From Plantago major (Eukaryota; Streptophyta; Magnoliopsida; Lamiales; Plantaginaceae): a stretch of 64,000 nucleotides of DNA. The position numbers and the translations under genes are program-made. The DNA lies in assembly GCA_026545765.1 (NCBI GenBank), contig JAIFAC010000422.1, positions 1 through 64,000 on the forward strand. Reading direction: 5' to 3'. The notes below the pieces were generated by a model. That model did not search any database. It saw nothing but the letters and a program-made list of their open reading frames with translations, and was not told where the DNA came from. The stretch's first letter is position 1, and each line of letters starts with the position of its first letter. Below, piece by piece: positions 33,640 through 47,355 of the stretch.

Positions 33640-36600
33640 ATTCAGAAACAATCAAGAAGATTACAAAAGTAACAAAACATACTAAGTAAATTAGAACAAC
33701 AGAGAGTCCAAGCTCCAAGTAAACATTCTAAGATACTAGTCTTCAAGTCTTCAAAATAACTTAGTTCGTAAACCTCAAGTTCTTCAACACCCTTTCGGAT
33801 CAATGACATAATCATCCACTTTTCTCGCATTCTCGACATAGTCATAAGTATCCTTCCGATGTAAAGTTCTCTTTTCCGGATAAGATACAAATTTCATGGT
33901 ACCTCTTGCCAAGATTGTAGTTTTTCTTCGTAAAGTATTTCACCCAAGAGTATTTTCCTGCACCTGTGCATGGTCTACTTGCAGCTCAGATAGGTTGAAA
34001 TACTTGTAAATTTCTTCCAGATATTCATCCTTTGTCATGAAGAATGACTCATAGGGATGAACACCTAGCTTGTTCTGCTTGTTGTAGCTACCATCCAGTT
34101 TTCTTGTCTTGTGCACATCTTTTGGCTTGGGGTAAGGACAAGGAAAAGAAAGGTCCATCTTTCTGGTATCATTTCTCTTTTCAACCTCAAAGTTTAGCTG
34201 TGCATGAAGGTGCTCATGTTTTAGCAACTTTGGCTTGCCTTCACTCCATTTTAGGATCCGTCAAGATGGAGTTGAAACTTATCATTGACAAGTAGATGTT
34301 GCGCCCGTAATCCAATACCCTTTCTTGTTTAGAATGCACCTATATGAAGACTCTTCATTACTAGTCTTCACATACTCAATGTGGGCATCAGTTGGCTTTT
34401 CTTGATGAGTTTCTTTGTTTGCTCTGCTAAACTGAATATCCCTTCTAGCCTTTTTTGTTAGAGATCCTGACTCTTTCTTCCCGCCAATGTCAGGCCGGTG
34501 GAAGTCCCTTGAATCGACTTGGTATTTCCAGGGGGTTCTGCCGCTAATGTCCTTGCACGCCAGAGGAGGTTGTAAGGGCTTGCTTGCCTTCTTCTTTTGT
34601 GAAGTGGATGCTCATCTCAGACGATTCATCCTCATCATCATCATTGATGTTCCAGCTTGTGAGGCTTCTCTTGACCTCTTACCTCACCTTCTTCTTGATT
34701 TTCTTCTTCGTAAGCTTCCGTTGTTCCCATCCGAGATCCTAAGGACTTGGTACCCTAGTGACCATACTTCTCATCTTTCCGGTCGTTGATCCGGAACAAC
34801 TTCTTCAAAAGGGTGTCTCCAAGTGGTGTCTTTAATGACTAGTTGACTTGAGGAGGGGACATTTGATTGTTTTCTTTTTCTTCTTCTGCCTTTCTGAGGC
34901 ATCTCTCCTTCCCCCTTAGTCATGAATGACTGACTCATGATAGCATAAGCTTCAGAGAGTTATTCAAAGTTCTTCCGAGGTTGTTATGCACCCCGACCAA
35001 TTCTTGGATTTCTTCTTTCATGTCCTTGTTTTGCCTAACCAACACTTGCTCCTTTTGTCGAGCTCTTCAAGAGGCTTTAGAATAGCCTCACTTGTCGAGT
35101 AGCAAAGGTAGCATCCGCTAGTGCTTGATCGGGCATTGTTGCGCCTTCTTCCCCGATTAGAGCTAAGTCTTTCCGAGAGAGAGCTATGTCGTCGTTGCTC
35201 TATTTAGCAATGCAAGAGCTAAATCTTTCATCTCTTTGGGATCGATCAGAGGACTTGGTTGTCTTGAGCAACAAGTCCGCCTCTTAGTTCCAAGAAAACA
35301 ATCGTTTCGACTGCTCATCACTTCTTGAAGCACCGAGCAGAAAATTTGACGAGCGTAAGGGCTAGCTTTTCCTTAGTGATTAGCCTCTCATCTTCTTCGT
35401 GGGTAATCAAGTTTTCTTCAAAGATCACCGCTATAATCCTTTTCGATTGTTTGCAGATTCGCAATCTTCTTCGCTTTCCTTCAAGTGTGCCGCCTTCCGA
35501 GAAGATGTAGAAGGTCTTTCCGATGCAAATTTCAAAGATCATGCTCTTCATCATCATTGTCATCCATGGCATCTATCTCAAAATTGTGACAACAATGGCA
35601 TCCTTCGATTTCTTTGCTCATCTAGGAGTGCCAATTCTCGCATTAGCTTCTTTGAGCTTATTGATTTTGGCCTCCTTTAATCAACAAGAGCTTGACACTC
35701 AATGTCGATTCTCTTTCTTCTTCCAACACCTTCGAGTTGTTCAACTCGAACTCAAGTCGTGATTTCTTCAATCAGGTCTTGTTCAATTACGGGTATTTTG
35801 ATGAGACTTTGGTGGTGATGATGATGGGGCTTTCCGAGCATTGAAGGAGTAGCCTTTCGCACTTCCTTTGCTAACTTTCTGAATCCCGCTTCCAGTTAGA
35901 TCATCATTCGATCATCATCATCATCATCCTTTTCTTGTCTTCGACTGGATGCTCGTAAAGAGGTTCTTGTAGTCATTCTCATCGCCTCCTCATCTTCGTA
36001 AACTGTGTTGATCACATTAGGAAGTGTGATCATCCTCCCATTTACTTCTTCTTGCTCAAGGGTAGGTTGTGAGCTTTGGCAATGCAGATGGGTCACCATC
36101 CGCTCTTGGTTTGAGCATTAGCAAATTGACAAATTGCCATGAAGTCTTTGTGCTACTTTATTTAAGAAGTTATCATCCATCGAGTGGCAAAAGAATATGA
36201 TTCTGGGAAACATAGCATGGATATGGTCTTCCGTATTGATTGCTATGGCCCTTTTCTCCGATGTCAATTACTTTGCAATGTCGTAAAGATCGGCCTTTCC
36301 GAAGTTTTCGCCATCGTTCAAGCACTTTAGATGTTTCTTGAGTGTGCTTCTTAAAGGCTTCGAGTAAGTTGAGTGGCACTAGACTTTGAGCTCGAAGAAA
36401 GGGATCAAGTTAGTTTTGTTCAAACTACTTGTTAGTATCTGTGTGCAAAAGTAAGCTTTCCGAGCATACCCGTAGAAACACTAGCTCATTTGCTCGACTT
36501 CGCTTGTTCGGGCACAGAGGCCTCAGACACTTGATGTGAGGAGAAGTCCGATCCTCAAGATCCTTTCTTTCCCGATTGAACTTCCAAGTGAGGAAGCTCA

Positions 36601-38700
36601 ACAGATCTTCTCGTAAACCTTGGGGTTTCGAACCTTTCTTCAGACATCGCTTGTTCATAGCTTTAGTTTCTCTTAGAGGAGATAAGATCACATTCTCTTC
36701 GCCCAAGTGTTCTTCCCGATCGAGCCTGTAAGATAGAACAAACATATTGATTAAGTAGTGAATTTTACCAAAATTTTCTTAAGGAAAGTTTATCGACACT
36801 TACCTTCTCATGTAGGCTCAAGAATTACTTCCTTAGAGTGCTTTTCAAACTGAAACTCTTGGTGTTGGAGTGTTGGTTCCACCTCCACTACTTTCTCGCT
36901 TGTAGCCTAATAAGAGACATTTAAGAATATCGTAACATAAGATTAGAGCAAATTTAAGTTAGTTATTTCTTGTGCGTAGATAACTTTACTACTTGTGGAA
37001 TGTGCTCTTCTCGATGTTCGAGGTCGAGTAACCTCTTCGATTCAAGGAGTGGACAAGTTTTCTTCTCCTCAAATTGTGTTCCAAATCGCCAGAATAAATG
37101 AAGCTTATGAGTAACAAGTTAACATTTTAATGTTGATGTTAGATACAACTTCTTCATACTCCTAATAGAGTCAGCCGAAGTTTGGGTCTCTTCGACTAGT
37201 GGAGTTTCCACCTCTCTTTGCTCATCGCTGGTCTCCTTTACAATATCTTCGAGTCTCCATCTCGCTTGATCCCTTCGAGAGTTGAGCTCTCTCGTAAGGT
37301 TGAGGAACCTGCTCAAGAACAGGTTTTCTTCACCACATTAAGTCGGCATTATGAATGTGGAAGCAATGTCAACATCTTCCATCACTCTATCTTCCTCATC
37401 CGTGTCTTCTTCCGCCGGATGAGGGGCTCCTTTCTCGAGGGGCCGAGTTTGATGCTCCTCCATGGGTCTCAATCTTCGACTTTTGAATACTTGTGTAAGT
37501 ACTACATCATCATCGAGTCACCGTCAGATTGGAGCTAACCCATCTATGATATTTCTATCATCTCCGGAGATTTCTCGAGCATTGCCCTGCAATTCTTGGG
37601 CTTCGGTGTTGCTCTCGTCAACAACATCTTCTCGAGATCTTGTCTGTAAGGTTGTGCTTTTGTACACTTTGGGACTTAGAGGCTTTCGCTTTGAGTCCTC
37701 TTTCTCGGGCAACCGGAGGTCGAAAGGTGAGCTTGCCCAGAGACCTCTTCACCTTTGGCAGCCTTCAAGCTCTTCTCGCTTCTTCGAGCTTTCAAGCAAT
37801 TCTCCTTTTCTTCAAAGGCATGTCTAAAAGAGAGTTGGTGACTGGATTTCTTGTCTTTCTCGAGAGTTATTCCCATTGTTTCGTATCGTAGCAAATTCTC
37901 GAGACCAAATGCATATCGCCTTTGTCTCAAAGAAGGCCATTGATGATTTTAGGCTCAAATTCTCAATGTGCCCAAGAAATTTGTCAAGGCGCATTTCCAA
38001 TTGAAGTGGGTTTCGCCTTCATGCTTCTTATTCAAGATGCATCATCATCCATCTCTCCATGCTTATCTGGTCTACTCCACCTTTGTTGCCATCAAAGCAA
38101 CGGACCGTAATGAGAGCCAAAGTACTCCAAAGGTTTCTAGAGATGATCGGTTCGATGGATTTCGTAACAAAGTTTGCGGGCAACCCTTTGCATTTTCAAC
38201 TGGATTGCCTCAAATAGCTCCTTAACACTTTCAATCATGGAGGCATCCCCGATGTTGATGTCGCCGATTGTTCCTCAATTTTCAATCGGAATAAGTTGCG
38301 TAAAGTCTTGTAGTCTAGGACAATTTCGTCCTTGAACTTCACCGCATGTACTTCTCTTCTACATCATTCACAACTTTTGTGAAGATTTTGAGTTGTTGTA
38401 GAACTCCAACACATCCAAAGGTGGATACCCACGGGTGCAAAGACACGTAAACTTGTAGATATGGGAACTTTTCAACATTTCCAATATCGCTTATCTCGCT
38501 TTTGAAGAAATGACCGCAAAACATATTTCTTCACAAGAAAAGCTCCCAATTCATCTTGTGACTTGGATTCCAAATTAAGGGGTAACTTCCTAGAAGGCGC
38601 TTATTCAACACCTTGAGTTCTTTTCCTCCTTGCTTTCAAAGGAGCGTAAGATGCGCCTTAGGTTCTCGTGGTCATCTTCTTTCGTGCCATCTCTTATATG
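33640..38700 (-). CDS. Copia-2 accessory gene (homologue of the Copia-1 accessory gene), function unknown
   Basis: It aligns with 8090-13190 over its full length. It preserves stretches broken in Copia-1, for example 34227-33940: LKHEHLHAQLNFEVEKRNDT, then FPCPYPKPKDVHKTRKLDGS and YESFFMTKDEYLEEIYKYFN. At the N-terminal end (38524-38339) it reads ISDIGNVEKFPYLQVYVSLH, then STFGCVGVLQQLKIF. The short introns are conserved (acceptor-side AGCCTGTAAGA near 36725, donor-side CTTACCTTCTCATG near 36800, read on the plus strand). The sequence is very rich in Glu/Ser/Pro in the middle. No known domain was recognised. Many frameshifts differ from those in Copia-1. Confidence 0.55.
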
Positions 38701-39447
38701 TAGTCTTCGAGTGAGTGTTTATAGAAGGGTTTTGCAAGAATAATCGAGATTAGTCTATCTTTTCGTAAGACTAAGCACAAGAAGTCGAAGTTATGTAGAA
38801 GTTTTGCGTAAAATCTTGAGAGGTTTTGCTATTTTGATGTAAGTATGAAATTTATGATTTGGTAAAAGTGTTTGTCTTTTGACCAATTACTATATATATA
38901 GCGTATAAAACATACATAGATACAACATACATATAGTCAATATGAATGCGTGTCTTTGCATCTCGTGATAGGCGTGGTACGCCCTTTGTACTTCATTAAA
39001 TGCTTAGCGGCCACGCCCTAATTTCTAAACAGACATTACTTGCTTTGTTTTAATCTCACCGCTGAGATCAAACGCTTATACATCAAGGGCTTATATTGAA
39101 TATCTTGTAATGATATCAATCAACAAATGGTAATGTGCCGATTTGATGGATTTTAATATGCTACATTCATCAGGTCACTTAGTAAAGAGTAGGAACACTT
39201 AATCGTTGAGCTTATCATTCGAGTGTCAAGTCCTTATCTATATATTGTTTATCATGAAAATGGTAAAAATACAAGACATTCGACATGTTTGACTTCGTAA
39301 CTTATACCTTTGAGCTTTGTGTGTCTTTTCTCTTTATGACTAAATAGTTTCCTAATTCAAGAATCGTAAACTTCATTGTTCGAATGTATTCGACCCACTT
39401 AGTAAGTAAGTTCTAGTCTTATTTACTCATCGAGTGTGTACTAACCT

Positions 39448-41197
39448 TTGCCTTTCTCGGATACCTGCTCCGTAAATGTTTTGTTTTCCGAGTGTTGCTA
39501 CCGTAAACCTTTGCAACACTTCTTAACAACTCGCTTTCGAGAGCATGTTCTGAGGCGCTTCTTTTCTACTTTGCTTACTCGCACTTTAGAGATTCGTGAC
39601 ATTTTTCACCTTAGCAACTCCATCAATCCAAGATTATGTCTTAAGGTCAAGAACCGCTTTCTTGTAGGGCTTGGTGAAGATATCCGCAAGTTGGTCTTCG
39701 TGCTAATCTTGAGTATCTCTATATCGCTTTTTCAACATGGTCTCGGCGAAGTGGTGTCTAACATCAATGTGCTTTGTTCGCATGGAACTTGGGATTCGTG
39801 TGATTGCAATAGCACTTGTGTTGTCACGTAAAATAGGAGTTTTCTCTTCATCGAGTCCATAGTCCGAAGTTGTTGAATCCACGTAATTTGTGTTGCACAA
39901 CAACCAAAGAATATATTCATTTCCGTGGTAGAAGTTGCAATCGAGTTTTGCTTCGCTAAACCATGAGATAAGTCTTGTTCCCGTAAACCGAGAAGTTCCC
40001 GAGGTACTTTTCCTATCAAGCATTGATCCAAAGATAGTCAAAGATCCGAGTAACCACCAAACTCAATCCACCTTCTTTAGGATACCACAAACCTACATTT
40101 ATCGTATCTTTCACATACCTTAATACTTTCATAGCAATGTTGTAGTGTGATTGCATCGATTTGTTTGAAATCTAGCACATACTCCAACAACAGATTGAAT
40201 ATCCGTCTGCTTCAAAGAAGGTAAAGTAGTGAACCTATTAATTTCCTATACTTGTGTTCTTCAACACTCTTATCCGATTCAAGATAGATCATTTTGGTTC
40301 CTATGCTCATAGGTATCTTAGCATTCTTTTCGAGGGCTTAAGATTGAACTTTGTGAGCATGTCTTTGCATACTTTGTCTGACTAATGAATATTTCATCAT
40401 CGAGTTGCTTGACTTGCAATCCTAGGAAATAGTTCAATTCTCCCATCATGCTCATCTCAAACTTATTTTTCATGAGATTTGCAAAGTCATCACAAAGTTG
40501 CTTGTCCTTAGATCCAAATATAATGTCATCAACATATACTTGAACTAAGAGCTTTCCCATCATGATTTAAGGTAAATAAAGTTTTATCAACTTCACCTTT
40601 CTTGAAACCACTTTCCGTAAGGTATTTGGCCAAAGTATCATACCATGCTCGAGCCTGCTTCACCATATAGAGCTTTCAGAAGTTTATAGACCATTCTACT
40701 TTCTCGAGGAAACTTCAAAACCAGTGGTTGTTCAACATAGACTTCCTCAAAGAAGTTCACCATTCAAGAATGCACTTTTGACATCCATCCGATAAACTTT
40801 AAAGTCTTTATGAGTGCAAAGGCCAAAAGAGTCTTATTGCATCCAATCTGCAACCGTGCATATGACTCATCAAAATCCAAACCTTCACCGGTGAATCCCA
40901 TGGCAACCAACCTTGCTTTGTTTCAAGTTATTTCACCGATTCATTCATCTTGTTTCGAAACCCACTTGGTTCCAATCACGTATATTCCTTCTACAAATGG
41001 AACTAGTTTCTAGACTTTGTTTCTTTCAAACCGATCCAACTCTTCTTGCATTGCGTAGATCCAAATTTGGTCTCTTAATGCTTCTTCAATAGTTTTAGTT
41101 CAATGTTTGAGATGAAACATCCAAAGAGACAATTAGCATTTTCGCCATTGCTCTCCTAGTCCTAACACCTTGATTGATCGTCCAATCACATCCTTTG
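39448..41197 (-). CDS. Copia-2 reverse transcriptase and RNase H
   Basis: The RT catalytic block lies at 40563-40318 ([40 protein letters not shown]). The RNase H pieces follow at 40041-39703 ([33 protein letters not shown]). The polyprotein upstream is cut at 41197 by the CACTA element, so the integrase lies on the other side (48830-50100). Confidence 0.85.
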
Positions 41198-41215
41198 CAC
41201 TATAGGTTGGTTCGT

Positions 41216-41440
41216 AGCGACGGATAGATCCGTCACATAAAGTTAGCCTATCCGTCAGCCTCGGGCGACGGATAGAAATCCGCCGGAGTCAGGATGACGG
41301 ATAACTGTCAATTCGCATCGGATCGACGACACGATCGACCAATTATTTTTTTTTTAATTCGAATTTAGCGACGGATAGAATCTATCTGTCAAGAGATTTA
41401 GCTTACGGATAGATCCTATCCGTCGCTAAATATTTTATCG
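41216..41440. repeat. Subterminal repeats of the CACTA element, left
   Basis: Multiple direct and inverted copies of GCGACGGATA or TATCCGTCG are present, including GCGACGGATAGATCCGTC. In known CACTA elements such arrays bind the element's own regulatory protein (TNPA-type). Confidence 0.75.
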
Positions 41441-42689
41441 ACTAGTGACTAATTTGAAATTCCGCCACTAATTCCACATCGTGAATTCCGCCACTAATTC
41501 CACCGTGAATTCCGACTACTTCCGCCACTATTTATTTCATATTAATCCCTATTTTTCGTAGTTCACCTATTTAATCAATATAATGTTCGATAATAAATCA
41601 ATAATACGGAAAATGTTTCAATGAATAAAAAGTAATATTCGAGTCGAGAAATTATCCAAACAAGTGTAAATATGAAAAAATCCGAACATACGTATACATA
41701 ACTAGCTATCGACGGGGGTGGGTGATGGCGAAACTGGACATGAATCGCCCATTCAGAATCAAGGCGCCGTTTCCTCCTTCGCTTCTCCGTCACAAGGCCC
41801 ATCTCGCCCCTTTGTTGCTTCCATCTTCGAAGTTAGCCGAGCAACATGTTCCGCGACCGCATCTATATTTCGAGACCGTCCTGTGTAAACCGGACGTCTG
41901 GATTGCTGGATGATGATGAGGAGCACGGACTAGCCAGATGCAAACCGAGGCTCCCGAGTCCATATATTCGCCCTTTCTTGTCGGTTTGTCGACCTCTAGA
42001 AGATGTTGTCAACTTGTTCAATTGACAACACATCACCCGCTCTCCCTCCCTCGCCACCGAAAGCATCAACCTCACCAAATCGTGAATAGCAGATATAATG
42101 ATCGCCATCGTTTTAAAAAGTAACTTGTAATAGTGTACAAATATGAACTTTAAGCAACATAAACATATCAAGAATAGACGAGGCCCGCAATGGTCCATAC
42201 CCGCCTTCCGCTGCCTTCTTGAAGACGGCATACTGATGTCACCTCCCCATGCCACCGAATCAAACCAGATCTAGTCAACAATTTATCATCTACAAGTAAT
42301 AGAGCAAAGAGACTTCATACATACACGTAATGCTAGATTGCAAAAACATATATACGCACCGATTGATAATAATCGCATGAGATCGCCTCCAAGGTGGTGA
42401 ACGGCCCTTCCGCCAGACGATCGATGCCTGCTCGCCTGGCTGTCCAAGCAACGCCCCGACATCAACGCCAAAGAGTATCCCAAAGGGCCCACTCCACAGA
42501 TCAACTCGTGAGGGATCACACCCGATCCCGAATGGCCTTCCACGCATGCATTATATCCTCAGATAGCTGATCCCATAGCCTCGAACGCGCCAGATCCGTG
42601 GATCAACTCGGGAATGAAGTACTCCTTCTACATTCCCAATTTCATACAACATCCAAAGTCAATACATGTCCTAACAACATAACAGATAT

Positions 42690-43070
42690 GGTGACTAACA
42701 TATCACCCAAATAAAGTGGCTAACATACCACTCACATATAGTGGCTAACATACCACTCACATACAAATACTAACATACCACTCACATTGTCCTAAAATTT
42801 ACTAACACAATGGTGACTAACATATCACCCAAATAAAGTGGCTAACATACCACTCACACAAAGCTAACACAACCCTCACATTGTACTAAAATTTACTACC
42901 ACAATGGTGACTAACATATCACCCAAATAAAGTGGCTAACATACCACTCACATACAAAGCTAACATACCACTCACATTGTCCTAAAATTTACTAACACAA
43001 TGGTGACTAACATATCACCCAAATAAAGTGGCTAACATACCACTCACACAAAGGCTAACATACCACTCAT
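42690..43070. repeat. Tandem repeats of about 27 bp in the CACTA element
   Basis: Alternating units occur: GTGGCTAACATACCACTCAC and GGTGACTAACATATCACCC, joined by AAATAAA, CATACAAA or TTTACTAACACAA. At least ten units are visible, and a larger period of about 110 bp contains several of them. No coding role is seen. Confidence 0.8.
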
Positions 43071-43332
43071 ATTAAAACGATTATAATTACAAACAAATGA
43101 ATGTCATATTTTAACTTACCTCACCATCAAGTACTCGCCCTCACGCCCGAGATGTGGCTCCAACACTCACCACCCGCCTTTGGCTCTCTCCGCCCGTAAG
43201 ATGTCACCTAGTTTGTTGTGCACCTCCCGAGGCCATAAGTCATCAATGTATAAGATACAAGAAACGAATATGCATTACTTTAGTACAACAATTTATACTT
43301 GTCAACTATCATTATCGCTATGTTTTACATAT

Positions 43333-46300
43333 TTAAGAAGAATGTATAATACTTACTGGCAGACCAATAGGGAAAATCACAGTAAGCCGCCCCACGGACG
43401 CTGATTGTTCGATCGAACACGCAGGTAGGGACAATCGTCGTGGTCGCCCTCCAAAGATGTCTGGCCGACCGGTAGAGCCACGGCCGCTTCTCGCCTGGGT
43501 CTCAGAATCCGAGACCGTCCCCGATCTTCGAGCCTCCTCGTTCGACGGTCCCCGACCCACCACTATCATGCGGCCGCATGGGGACGATAGTGGACGACTG
43601 TCATGCATCCGCAAAAAAATGTAATAAATACAATAAAATGTGTTAGTACGAGTTATAATACATAATGATTATAATAACACATATAATTACTCATAATACA
43701 TAATATACCATTATAGCCGCCCTCTAAGACTACATATCGTCCTCGTGCATCAAACAACTCATCATCCGCTTCTATGGGATCTTCTCGCTTGTTTATCGAC
43801 ATCCTCTTGTAATGAAGTTGGTAATCGAGTCGCCTTTTCTCAATGTACTCCACTTTCGAGCGAAAGACGAATAGGTACCGCAGCCTAACCATTCCCCTTA
43901 TCGCTTCTTTGATATTCAAGAAACACCACTTGTCGTGTTTCGAGTCGCCGTAATAAATGGTTCATACTGTTCGCACTCTTCTTTCGTTCACATCAACCAT
44001 TTCATACCGCTTCGCTCTTCCTCGCATTCTCGGATTAGAATCATACCACTCAACGCCAAACAAGAAGCGTTCGCTTAAATGGCAATCCGTAATATTCAAT
44101 CCTCACAATTCGCTTTAGCTTGCCGTGGAAATCAAACAAAGTAGCGCCTCCATACTCTTCGCACCATTAACACACACCGGAGTTGCTTGTCGCCACGGCC
44201 GTGTTACATTCAAATGTGGAACCTAAGGCCATCGACTATATAACTCGGGAATGTGTAGACCTTTTGAATGGACTCATGGAGAGCCTTTAAGTATATGCAT
44301 GACGTTGTTAATAGATTCCTACATACTCGAACTAACTGAAATTTCAGAGAATTTTGAGTCAAGTAGTTCCTCTAGTATCCTCCGTCATCCGAGGATTTTC
44401 TTCCAAACAACGCTTTTGAAAAAACTGCAAACATTGATTCGATGATAAGTCTATAATTGAAGTAGAGACTTCATGAAGCTATATTAAAATTTAAATAAAT
44501 GGTTGTCGAATTCGCAAATAGTACCATATAATCGTCAACCTCAAAGACAATTCGTGAGGACATAATATCGAGCTTTCAACTCTTTATCCGTAAGATATTC
44601 TTTCTTAGTCGCACTAAGAGGTCTCCCGACAATTTCAAGATGATAGGGAAAACTCATCATCCGCTTGAACTACTTAATGTGTCAGATTTCGAGCCGGCCT
44701 TTGCCTTCGTAGGGACGGTTCATCAAAGTAATAAGAGCGTATATTGCGCTTTCCTCGAATGTATTCGCAATCGAACCTTCAGTTTACCTTTGTTGTCGAC
44801 ATACTTCTTCAATTTCCCAAGTACCTCTCGAATGGATACATCCATCGACATCGAACCGACCAAAGAAGTCTTGCTTCACGAGGAAGGTGAACCGACAAGT
44901 GCTCCATAGAATCAAACCATTTCTATGGAAAGATACGCCGAGTCAGATAGAATCAATGGTATGTTCCTTTCAAGATTTTCCAACACTTTATCATGAACCA
45001 CCTCAGGCTCAAATTTTTGAAAATAAGCTCAACTCTTGATAGCAATGACACGTGTTTCGCGTAAGCTCTCGAATGCTACCGGATAAGCCTCTCCATGAAC
45101 ACACGATACCGTGGCTCTTCATCCCATAAACCTTTGTCTTCTTCAAATCCACACACCTCTCTAAATTTGAGGCGAATTATCCGGAAATTCAATGCCCTCA
45201 CCCAATCAAACAAAATCGACCTAGAAGCGTTAATTGTGTAGCACGCCGCCACTTACCATTCTCATCCTTCTTGTCACCTCAGCCTTTTACACCACGCCGA
45301 TAACTCGGATCTAGACTTTGCATGGTCCTTTGTTTTCCCTCAATGTTGCAAAGTGTATTGAATAAGTTCTCTAACACGCTCTTCTCAATGTGCATGAAAT
45401 ATAAGTTGTGACGGATAAGAAGATCGCCCAAGAAGGCAAGTCCCGTAAAATGCTTCTCTTCCTCCAACCACATTTTTTACCAATTTTCGTTATGCTTCAT
45501 CCACCCAAGCTCACCACCTTCATAAGACCCAATTTATCAATCTCCGCAAGAATTTGTGCACCAAGAAGTCTTGTCGGGCTTTTTGTCGACGACTTTATTT
45601 TTCAAGAATTGATCCTTGTTCTTCCGAACGGATGGTCACTTTCTAGCAACCTACGATGACAATCAAACCAACAAAATTTTCCACTACCCTTCGCCTAAAT
45701 GCATCTCAGATCCTCCAAGCAATGTGGATATGCATATTTCCTCATTGCTTTCCTTCCAGATAGCATGGAGTACGCAGGAAGTCACCACGGTCCAAAGAAG
45801 AGCCGCTCAAGGTGAAGTTCTTTTTGTCGACACATCATATGCAGGATACCATCCGCCCACTACTCGATCACCTTGATTGGGGTTGCAAGAAAACATCCAA
45901 CGCCACCAGATCTTTCGCCTGCATCAATGCAAATAAACATGAATGGCTCCTTCATGCACTCACCGGTGGCGATTGTACGGCAGAGCATAATCGCCAACAA
46001 GAGTATTTACGCTCACTACCAAACGGGTTAAAACCATCCGCATAAAGTCCCAAACGACATTTCTAGATTCGGCCGCAAACTCGGATATGTCTTGTCAAAC
46101 GATTTCCATGCGGGTGAGTCTTTGATGGTCCATTCTACCACCTTCAAGATTATCCGAGATTACTCGCCTCAGGCCACCGCATTTTATCCGCAGGCACTTC
46201 AAGCATACAATCTTTTCAAACGAGGTGCTAGAGGGAAGTACCACATTTTCTTATGTGAGAGATTTTTCTTGTCGCTTCTTTGCAGCCCTCCTTGTAACGC

Positions 46301-47061
46301 TTGTACTGCTCCTTACCACGTAACTTGCATTCTATTAGATCCGCATCCTCCTCCCAATATATCATGCACATTTTCTGACAATACCTATGGTTACCACAAA
46401 TTTCTAATCCCCGTGATCTTTTCTTCGCTTGGTAAAGTTGGTGGAGCTAGGTTTTCAGACAAAGGTCCGACATTACGCCAACCCATTCATCAAGCTCGTT
46501 TTATTGTCGCCATTACCTTACAACTCATTAGCCGAGATAACAAAGACAACTCAATGAGCTTACACCCCGTAAACCGCATCCTCGATGATTCTAATAAGTC
46601 AAAGAACAACCGATCCTCGATTCGGTGGTTCCTCCACCTCCACCTCTTTCAGGTTTGGTCAGGTCCCTAACTCCGCCGCAAAGATCGTGCACACCATTTG
46701 TTCGACTCGAGCTCAATAGCATCGCCTTCAGATTCGATTGTTCCCCACTTGTTCATTTTTCTCTTCCTTCCACGTTGTCCAGATTGGTCATATGTATTGA
46801 CGCGTCGCTTCTCACCATGATGATTCCATACCGATACGCAGGAAGGAATCCATTTTTCTCAAGTCGGACTACCACTTTAGGAGTCACGTATTGCTTGTTT
46901 CTGCACTGTTTCATTGCACAAGGACACTTTATCAACCCATCCTTTACACAAGACGGATTTGACATTGCAAATTCAATGAAACCTTCAACCCCTTTCAAAA
47001 AACTCCATTGAACTCTGCCATTGAGAGTACGACAATACATCCATCCATGATCGGTATTCAT
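43333..47061 (-). pseudogene. CACTA TNP2-type transposase, degenerate
   Basis: The domains run in order on the minus strand. The transposase-associated domain (47061-46753) gives MNTDHGWMYCRTLNGRVQWS, EGFIEFAMSNPSCV and LIKCPCAMKQCRNKQYV. TNP2 core pieces lie at about 46400-45600, across frame changes (KMRWPEA; RNVVWDFMRMV / LGLYADGFNPFGS; ALDVFLQP; DVSTKRTSP / ENFTL). LLIRHNLYFMHIEKSVLENL lies in 45473-45279. A DUF4218 piece is near 44850-44740 (RWMYPFERYLGKLKKYV). A further C-terminal part (WCFLNIKEAIRGMVRLRYLF) lies at 43919-43653. An unplaced Arg/Gly-rich frame is at 43614-43333. The protein would cut and paste the element, but many stops and shifts make it non-functional as written. Confidence 0.8.
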
Positions 47062-47355
47062 TGAATAATTAGATAATAACCTGACACGTTTGAATTCATT
47101 AGATCGAGGTCTTTCATTTACGGTAATAAATCAATTTCACAATAATTCAATCAATTGCTACGTAATATAAGTTATATTAGCTTCAGTCAATTGTTAAGGC
47201 ATTACATAATATAAGTTACATCAGCTTCAATTTTACCATAATGTTTGGGTTCATATATATATCAACTAATGATTACTAGTTATACAAGCCTAGAGACAAA
47301 ACGGATGAAACTCCTCATTCTCATGCACCCCACTCCTCATCACTTGTGACGCTCC

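Noticed and set aside
42690-43070. Regularly spaced repeats suggestive of a CRISPR array
   Set aside because: The units are adjacent variants without unique spacers, inside a plant transposon. It is an ordinary tandem repeat.
46092-46670. Plus-strand open frame of 192 codons inside the CACTA element
   Set aside because: It is the antisense of the TNP2 transposase core. The minus strand carries the recognisable motifs and the plus frame has none.
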